Positions 56,224 to 64,000 of a stretch of DNA of 64,000 bases are shown here, piece by piece (the first letter of the stretch is position 1; each line of letters opens with the position of its first letter). A model generated the notes under the pieces. The model was not told the origin of the DNA, searched no databases, and saw nothing but the letters and a program-made list of their open reading frames with translations. The stretch is from Notolepis coatsorum (taxonomy: Eukaryota > Chordata > Actinopteri > Aulopiformes > Paralepididae). The translations under genes were made by a program, and so were the position numbers. The DNA lies in assembly GCA_963971535.1 (NCBI GenBank), contig OZ020589.1:79778911-79842910 (forward strand), written 5' to 3'.

Positions 56224-56870
56224 ACTATTCGCCTGGTTGAAATCGCCGGCTATGATCATGGCTGTGTCTGGGTGCTTGATCTGTTGCTTGTTTAAATGTC
56301 CCTGTAGATCCGCCAGGGCCCTGGCGGTATCCGCTTGTGGTGGAATGTACACCGCCGTCATGATTATGGCGGTGAATTCTCGGGGGAGGTAAAATGGGCG
56401 ACATTGTATGGACAGATGTTCCAGGTCCGGCGAGCATGAACGGGAAAGTATCTTTACCTCCTTGGGGTTGACCCAGTTGTTGTTGGTCAGGAGACAGACC
56501 CCCCCTCCGGACTCTTCTGTACGGTCCGCTCGGAAGACGGAGAAGGAATCCGACGGAGAGATGATGTGATCCGGAGTTGTTGCCTTTAGCCATGTCTCCG
56601 TGAAACACATAATGTTGCAATCCCTCACGTCCCGTTCGAAGCGGACCCTCGCTTGGAGATCGTCCATCTTGTTCTCCAGCGAACGTACATTCGCCAGCAG
56701 AATTGAAGGGATCGCCGGTCTCAGTCTCTTCCTAATTCCACTTCTGCGTCCTCAATGTTTCCGTTTGATCCCACCGTCATTGTCTTTGTTGTTGTCGTCG
56801 TCGCGTCTTATCTCCGGTGGCCAGTTTTGTCAAAAAGTGTTGTTAAAGTGTCTTTAACCCTTTCACCGCC
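56224..56870 (-). pseudogene. L2 endonuclease N-terminal half
   Basis: Minus-strand frame from about 56667: ANVRSLENKMDDLQARV, DCNIMCFTETWL (catalytic Glu), GGGVCLLTNNNW, TAVYIPPQADT and IIAGDFNQAN (GDFN motif). It ends at the LINE insertion; the next codons are at 54078. Role in the family: nicking genomic DNA to prime reverse transcription. The upstream end fades at about 56870, with no 5' UTR or ORF1 recognised. Confidence 0.88.
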
Positions 56871-56884
56871 ACACTACCAAACGG

Positions 56885-57003
56885 TTAACCCTTTCACTGC
56901 AACAATACACAGAAGGTTAACCCTTTACTATCACACAACCGACAGTCGGTTGTGTGATAGTAAAGGGTTAACCTTCTGTGTCGTGTGGCAGTGAAAGGGT
57001 TAA
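56885..57003. repeat. 119-bp near-perfect palindrome with TTAA ends
   Basis: Symmetric about 56944. The inner arms are perfect: AGAAGGTTAACCCTTTACTA and TCACACAACCGAC against their complements. The outer arms (TTAACCCTTTCACTGC / GCAGTGAAAGGGTTAA) are near-perfect with a small mismatch zone. TTAA at both tips suggests a minimal TTAA-target MITE. A third TTAACCCTTTCACCGCC lies just outside at 56855. Confidence 0.9.
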
Positions 57004-57139
57004 GGCCGGAGTTTAAGTCCATGAGTACTTTCTATAAAGAAAGTACTATATAAAGAAAGTACTAAAAAATAAATACAATAACAAAAAGTATGCACAATCA
57101 TCGCGGAGCTGACCAGATGGCGAATAGCCTTGACCTCGC

Positions 57140-57364
57140 CATCATCATCTATGATCATCTCATCTGATCATTTCAATTTATATGATCATCTCATCAAATA
57201 TGATTATCTCATATCATCCTCTCATCTCATCTGATCATCTCAATTTATATGATCATCTCATCTAATATGATCATCTTGTATCATTCTCTCATCTCATCTG
57301 ATCATCACAATTTATATAATCATCTAATGATCTAATCTAATATGATAATCTAATCTAATATGAT
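57140..57364. repeat. Degenerate GATCATC-type tandem array, part 1
   Basis: Imperfect repeats of TATGATCATCTCATC and TAATATGATAATCTAATC, roughly 18-35-bp higher-order units. The array is interrupted at 57365 by a hAT and resumes at 58553-58802, then again at 62404-62580. It is thus one array pushed apart. Confidence 0.85.
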
Positions 57365-58552
57365 TAGGGATGCCCCGATCACGTTTTTTGCCACCGATAC
57401 CGATCACCGATCGTCTACGAGTCATATCGGCCGATACACTGCCGATACCGATAGTTTTTGGTTTTCTTATAGCAGCTGGCAGTATTATACTGTAGGTCTA
57501 ACACAGGCATTTTCAAAGTCCTGTCTAAATGATCTAATCTAATCTTAAAAATTAAGTAAAGTGAATAGTACTGGGTGTTGAGCATAACAGTATCTAAGTG
57601 AATTTACTTCTGACCATTATAGTCAAAGTATTTTCCTATGCACTGAAACTTATAAGATGTTCTCAGTGTTAAGTTACAGCTATGAAACACGATAGCTAAT
57701 TAGCCAACAGCTGCAAAAACGAATGATGTTATAAGACATTGATATCAGGAGCTATCTGTAGCTACTGCTAGCCAGCTAGATAATGTTAGACAATGCCTCG
57801 TGTATTAAACAAAAGTGAATAGTTGACTGGGTCATTTTGTTTAAACAGTAACGTTAGCTAGGTAGCTAACGTTAGCTCACGGAACAACGATAGCTAGTTA
57901 GCCAACACTAGCCAACTACTGCGAAAACTATTGCCGAAATGATGATATCAGACGTTGATATCAGGAGATATCAGTAGCTAGCCAGCTAGATAACGTTAGA
58001 TAATGCCTCATGTATTAAACTAAAGTGAATAGTTGACTGGGTAATTTAGTTTAAACAGTAACGTTAGCTAGGTAGCTAACGTTAGCTCACGGAACAACGA
58101 TAGCTAGTTAGCCAACACTAGCCAACTACTGTGAAAACTATTGCCAAAATGATGATATCACTAGACGTTGATATCAGGAGCTATCAGTAGCTAGCCAGCT
58201 AGATAACGTTAGACAATGCCTCATGTATTAAACTAAAGTGAATAGTTGACTGGGTAATTTTGTTTAAACAGTAACGTTAGCTAGTATCACTCGAGGTGCA
58301 CTCGACTCTGCCGGAGCATTTGTTGACATGGGTCTGTGAGGGGGAGGGGGGGGCAAGGCGTGCAGCAGCAGCTGTGAGCAAGAGAGACAGCGAGTGAGAA
58401 CTCCGCTGAGAATTGGATCATGTTTTCCGCGTGTGTCATCGATCGGTTTTCACGATCGGTGAAAATAAAGCATTATCGGAATTCACAGATCTCATATTTA
58501 TACTGAATATCGGCCGATACCGATCGCTGGCCGATCGATCGGGGCATCCCTA
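57365..58552. mobile_element. Non-autonomous hAT transposon with internal 210-bp tandem repeats
   Basis: Ends TAGGGATGCCCCGATC and GATCGGGGCATCCCTA (perfect inverted 16-mers) with an exact 8-bp duplication AATATGAT (57357-57364, 58553-58560). Subterminal CGATACCGATCACCGATCG-type motifs occur at both ends. The interior has about 2.5 units of 210-213 bp (ATGCCTCATGTATTAAAC at about 57793, 58003 and 58216), each with TAACGTTAGCTAGGTAGCTA palindromes. No transposase. Confidence 0.95.
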
Positions 58553-58802
58553 AATATGATAATCTCGTATCATCCTCTCATCTCGTATGATCATCTCATC
58601 AACTCTCGTATAGTCACCTCATCTAATATCATGATCATCTCAATTTATATGATCATCTAATATAATATGATAATCTCATCTAATATGATCATCTCATTTA
58701 ATATGATCATCTCGTATCATCCTCTCATCTCGTATGGTCACCTCATCAAATAATGATCATCTAATCTAATATGATTATCTAACCTAATGTGATCATCTCA
58801 TC
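58553..58802. repeat. Degenerate GATCATC-type tandem array, part 2
   Basis: Continuation of the array after the hAT, with the same ATATGATCATCTCAT and AATATGATAATCTC units, ending at the family X insertion point CTAA (58803). Confidence 0.85.
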
Positions 58803-59173
58803 TAACCTGACTCCAGTGTTAATTTTGGCAGCTATTTTCATTTTAGTTTTAGTCTTAGTCATGTGTCAAGTGCTCCTTTTTTGTTTTCATCATATTTAGT
58901 CATCTTCATTTATTTTTCGTTTAGTCAGTTTTAGTCAACTAAATGTCTGAGCATTTTAGTCTTAGTCAGTTTTTGTCAAAATTTTGTCTTTTTTGTTTTA
59001 GTCTAGATTTAGTCGACGAAAACGGATGACATTTTTCTCTATTTTTTGTTAATGGAAAAAAACTTGTCAGAAGTCAGAAATAGTCAACATGGAAAATTGT
59101 CTGATTTAATTTGCGTATTTATTTTTTAAGTGGAATCTGAGTCGGCGGCACAAGTGATACACAGGAAGTATAG

Positions 59174-59383
59174 ATGTTGGTGTAGACGGTCCAATGTATT
59201 GTTGCTCCTACAGTATATGTTGGTGTAGACATGGTCCAATGTATTGTTGCTCCTACAGTATATGTTGGTGTAGACATGGTCCAATGTATTGTTGCTCCTA
59301 TAGTATATGTTGGTGTAGACATGGTCCAATGTATTGTTGCTCCTACAGTATATATGTTGGTGTATACATGGTCCAATGTATGC
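59174..59383. repeat. 45-bp minisatellite, about 4.5 units
   Basis: Unit TGTTGGTGTAGACATGGTCC followed by AATGTATTGTTGCTCCTACA and GTATA. The length is a multiple of three, which produces repetitive open frames on both strands; these are not genes. A CT-rich degenerate repeat (CTGTGTCTGTCC type) follows at 59440-59575. Confidence 0.95.
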
Positions 59384-60389
59384 ATCAAAGAGAGCATTAC
59401 GGATGTGGTGACGTTGTTTCTGACCAGAGAGACGACGCTGAACTCTGTCTGTCTTCTGTCTGCTGTGTCTTTCCTTTCTCTCTGCCATGTCTGTCCTCAC
59501 TCTGCTGTGTCTGTCCCCTCTCTCTGCTGTGTCTGTCCTTTCTGTCATGTCTGTCCTCTCTCTCTCTCTGCTGTGTTTGGCAGCGGTTTATTCTATAACA
59601 ACAGGATACTGTAAACTAAGTAAACAGAACACACAGTACTACTAGTAGTAGTACACACTGATTGAAATCTGCTTGCATAAAAACATTATATAAAATCACA
59701 TTCTGAGGTCAGTGTTAAAGTGCCACATGGAAGAGGTCTGGTTAGTGGTTAGAGTTAGAGGTGGTCTAGGTCTGGTTAGGGTAACTTAGGGATAGTTAAG
59801 CATTCATTATAATTTATTATTATTATTTAGATAGATGGATGTAAAGGGCTAGACCAACTCTTAACCCCTATCCGGACCTAGACCACCTCTAAGTCACAAC
59901 CCTAACATAGGGGTTAGAGTTAGAGGTGGTCTAGGTCTGGTTATACTGATCCGATACCAGTGCATACATTAAAAAAAATATATATATATATATTATATAA
60001 ATTATAAAACCTTTTTTTCCTTTTCTTTTTTACAGCTACTGTTTTATATATACTGTTTTTTAGTAATAACTAGAAAGTAATGGTATTTATTCAACAACAG
60101 GTGATTGTATAGATTAGTATTAGTATCATTAATTGACAACTATGCTCAATGAGTTCACGGAAAGGTTGTTGGCACATTGGTTCCACACGGACGTTATATG
60201 TTGTTGCACTTGCTACCAGAAGCCTCTGTTTAGGTTAGCTACAGTACTGTAGTAGCAGAGGCTCTGTTTTGTGATTTTTTTATGCAAAATAAATATTCAA
60301 CATTCTCTTTTGAGACTCCGCCTCAGACTCTTATCATTTGGCACTAAAAGCTATACATTGTCACCGGTATGGCTGTCCGCATTATGTCA

Positions 60390-61322
60390 TTAACACTTTC
60401 TATGCCGGCCGTGTTTTCCTTTTTACCCCCTTGAATACCGCCACCCACTTCAATGTTAGCGTTAAAAACGCATAATCTATGTTTTAAATTATGGCTATGT
60501 GTCTAATCTGCCTGTCGCTTATCAATGACTTGTTTGCAGTCAACATTGTCGAAACGGATTGTTTTTTAATCGGTTTATATCCTTTTTATAGCATTTCGAA
60601 AAGCTATCGTTCTCCAGAAAATTTAAAAATAGAAAGATTCCCTCATAAACGGCATTTATTGGAATATTCTCGAATACACTAGACACGTTGTCATTTGTCG
60701 GCCTATTTATGAATCGTTTTCAAATAAACGCTAGATTATCGATAGTATATGTGTACTTATGCACGCTATAGAAGCGAGCTGAGAAATCGATTCTCTCATT
60801 TCCTCAACATCACACACACACACACCCACACACACACACATACGGGACACGCTGTTATCTCAGTGAATACAGCTCTGATTATCCTAAAACTGGTAACATA
60901 GACTCCTTACCTTAGATCAGATGTTCTCCAAAAAGATTATTCCAATTCCTGATCGCCATTCCAAATATCGATCGCGTTTATTGATTGATTATTGGCTGCT
61001 GTAAATATTCCACGCTGCTTTCCAACTCGCGATCACTTCCCTCATCATCAGATCCCTCGCCAGCATAATGGAGCCAGTTGGCTCCCCCCACACAGATCCA
61101 CCAGTCTAATCGAATGGCCTGCAGTTACACAGGGATAGACGATAGGGGGCGGTATTTCCCCATCTGAGCTCCTAGAGGGGCTGCTGTACCAACGGGAGAT
61201 TCGGTTGATGAAATATGAATTCAGATCGCTAATAAAAAAATAAAATGACAATTCGCGTCGTCGGCACTCAACGGGGGGCATGACAAGACGGCAATACGCA
61301 TTGCTGGCACTCAAAGTGTTAA
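60390..61322. mobile_element. TTAA-flanked non-autonomous DNA transposon, family A copy 2
   Basis: TTAACACTTTCTATGCCGGC at the left and GCTGGCACTCAAAGTGTTAA at the right, TTAA at both tips, 933 bp. Collinear with 3631-4683: ATTATGGCTATGTGTCTAAT, GTCATTTGTCGGCCTATTTA, CGATAGGGGGCG blocks. Nested inside the hAT 58814-61889. No coding capacity. Confidence 0.85.
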
Positions 61323-62403
61323 TTGCGTGCATGTGTAGGAGAGGTCGATCAGTTAGCCACGTTAGCGTGAGCTAGCAGTTAACGCGAGCTAGATGGAAAG
61401 ACAAACAATGTAACGTTACTGGTGAAAAAGTGATTTACCTTGGAATACTCCTTTGCCAACTTGCTGTACTTTGCTTGCAGGTCTGCAGCTGGATTATGAA
61501 TAGTCACAACTTTAGCCAAGGTAACGTTAAGCTAAAACTAGCTTTTCAGATAGCTCTTCAGCTAATGCTAATAACAGAGCTCCCCGTCACACTGCTCTGT
61601 CGGGACGATGGCATAATAATAATGTGAATTATTCGAAAAGTTATAATTATTTTGTCTCGTCTTGTTTTAGTCAACAATATCAACATACATGAAGAGAAAT
61701 TTCGTCCTGGTTTTTGTAAATTACATTTTTGTGTCCTCAGTTGTGGTCAACGATATTTAATTAACTATTTAGTCACATTTAGCGCCACATGGTCTTCAAT
61801 AACGTGACGTCACGTCTCGTTGTCGTCATGAAAAAACCTTCGTTGACGAACATATTTCGTCATCATTTTCGTTGACAAAATTAACACTGCCTGACTCTAG
61901 CCCTATTTTTTGAAAATCCGCCTGAAAGTACATGCCCAAGTAAATGGAAGATTGCTCCACTTCTACAAGGTCAATTAGCATGTTCTTGGTATCTAGGAAC
62001 ATCTACGGACCTCATGGAATGTATTCCCAGTGTCAGAAATATTGTGTATGTTACTATGCTTCAGTGAATTGTGATGAAAAAGAGGAGAATATAAATCATA
62101 ATTTTTCTTTGCATCTTAGATGGTGAATAACACCATGCTAACATTGAGGTAGGAGGAATTTCCTCGCGTTTTTCCGATAAAATTCAAATCGTTGAAAATA
62201 ATAAAAAAAAAAAAAAAAACATCTGTAAACAAACGTAGTGCTGAAAATATACACTTTGACTGCTGTTTTGATAGGGTTAGGGTCTTTATACTTGGCTACA
62301 TTTGAAAAAGAAACACAACATTAATTAATATGGTCTGTATTGATTGATTTATGAGAAAACAGCAGGGGGACCAATTGGGGGACCCTAGGGCTTAACAGGC
62401 TAA

Positions 62404-62580
62404 TGTGATCATCTAATCTAATATGATTATATCATTTTATATGATAATCTAATCTAATGTGATTATCTCATCTAATATGATCATCTCTTCTATTATGATA
62501 ATCTACTCGTATATGATCATCTCATCTGATCATCTCATCAACTCTCATATGGTCATATCTAATATTATCTGTTGGTCTGT
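62404..62580. repeat. Degenerate GATCATC-type tandem array, part 3
   Basis: TGTGATCATCTAATCTAATA, TGATTATCTCATCTAATATG and related units, the remainder of the array beyond family X. Confidence 0.85.
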
Positions 62581-63209
<629 letters not shown>

Positions 63210-63210
<1 letters not shown>

Positions 63211-64000
63211 CACACAAACACACACTTAATTGCTTTATGTGTATTGTGATGATCCATCAGCCACTCATCGCTTGTCTTATCCTGCCTGAGGAAATGCAAA
63301 AGATCTAACAGATAGTAATTCACATGTTTAAAATGCTGGGAATAAAGAGGTGCTTCCTTCTTCAGTTTTTCCTCACACCCCAGTCTTCCTCATCTTTGTT
63401 CTTTGAGAGAAGCCTGCGTGTGCTTAACCCTTTACCCTTAAGTGTGTATGTGTTCGACAGGTCGCATAAGAGCTCTGTCAAAACTGTCATGTATCCTACC
63501 GCATGTCCCTCCCTTGTACTTCACGCCAACCATTTGGCAGCTGTCTGCCACATGGCCCCCAAAAGACATTTATAGGGTTAAATGTATGCAGTAGCATACT
63601 TTACTTGTCTTTTAACAAAGGACAAAAAGAGTGGCAGGAAGTAACACAGTAAAAATATATCCCGGTGGTGTAGTTCAGGCTAATATGGAATACGGAAATG
63701 GTATCAGTGCCAAGCGTGCCTCTCAGCAGATAGGCACATTCTCTCTAAATACAGTCCCGTTGTGCAGCGCAGGCTTTGTGGAAGGCTCTGGTCTTAGTTG
63801 TCACATCCATGGACATTTTGGGATGTGTGGCGTAACACTGTGCTGTTTGGAGTCTAGTTACTACTGCCGTGCTCCTATGTTTTTACTGCAAGGTTCTGTC
63901 ACAAAGTGGAAATGACTGCATATGGAGGTTGCAATAATGCATGGTAGCTAAAAGCCCCGCTCCAGATAGCATTAGCATTACTGGTGTAGGTCAGTCATTT
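63210..64000. other. No recognisable gene to the window end
   Basis: Short frames only (for example 63324-63575 and 63631-63915), with no known domain, splice-supported structure or repeat boundary that I can identify. Confidence 0.45.

Larger units (their letters stand above)
58814..61889. mobile_element. hAT-type non-autonomous transposon, 3.08 kb
   Basis: Ends CAGTGTTAATTTTG and CAAAATTAACACTG (perfect inverted 14-mers) with an exact 8-bp duplication CCTGACTC (58806-58813, 61890-61897). Long subterminal regions rich in TTTAGTC and CGTTGACGAA motifs are present at both ends. The interior holds a 45-bp minisatellite, CT-rich DNA, inverted GGTCTAGGTCTGGTTA blocks (59738-59950) and a family A insertion. 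No transposase frame. Confidence 0.93.
58803..62403 (+). mobile_element. Family X element, copy 2, opened by a hAT
   Basis: CTAA at 58803-58806 and 62400-62403 border it, followed inward by CCTG... and preceded by CTTAACAGG. The interior 61890-62403 matches 10669-10100 and 5290-4795 in reverse (GTACATGCCCAAGTAAATGG, ACTTTGACTGCTGTTTTGAT, GGACCCTAGGG). It sits inside the GATCATC array. The hAT at 58814 lies only eight bases from its left end. No transposase seen. Confidence 0.65.

Overview
The window looks like an accessory, transposon-packed stretch of a teleost fish chromosome. I find no complete host gene, no rRNA or tRNA gene and no CRISPR. The teleost assignment is an inference. It rests on the mixture of DIRS, BEL/Pao, Copia, Gypsy, L2/CR1-clade LINEs, a tRNA-derived SINE, many hAT and TTAA-flanked non-autonomous transposons, and very long CA and GATA-type microsatellites. 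The species cannot be named from the sequence.

Layout. 1-4.7 kb: AT-rich DNA with a local duplication, a scrambled LINE nest (minus-strand LINE cut by L2 pieces) and a TTAA-flanked non-autonomous element (family A). 4.8-10.7 kb: an old element (family X) split by a family B repeat and by a complete 4.24-kb DIRS element (5546-9788, minus) with its inverted termini and internal complementary region. 10.9-21.6 kb: LINE tails, a terminally inverted element with a nested SINE, a small hairpin MITE, minisatellites and long CA arrays. 21647-27380: a Copia element with 295-bp LTRs, a 5-bp target duplication and a hAT insertion inside its RT. 28.1-32.3 kb: a SINE fused to a 3'-truncated Gypsy element (minus). 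33-35.7 kb: LINE and TTAA-type repeats. 36.3-37.4 kb: CA and GATA-type microsatellites. 39351-47963: a young BEL/Pao element with 1.36-1.39-kb LTRs. 48062-56870: one minus-strand L2 LINE opened by a hAT, a plus-strand L2 and another plus-strand LINE that itself holds a SINE. 56.9-62.6 kb: a near-perfect 119-bp palindrome, then a GATCATC-rich tandem array cut by a hAT and by family X, which itself holds a hAT holding a family A copy. The last 1.4 kb has a CA array and no recognisable gene.

The most interesting observation is in the Copia element. Its gag-protease reading frame starts with about 66 codons that look like the N-terminus of the host protein SLC7A6OS (the Iwr1 orthologue, an RNA polymerase II nuclear-import factor), fused in frame to gag. 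The captured part is GC-rich and carries a bipartite basic motif of nuclear-localisation type. The same element has a primer site complementary to the anticodon arm of initiator tRNA-Met, as in Drosophila copia. The BEL element is nearly intact, with near-identical LTRs, but lacks its RT catalytic core through an in-frame deletion. Nesting order, backed by exact target duplications at most junctions, gives a relative history of insertions.
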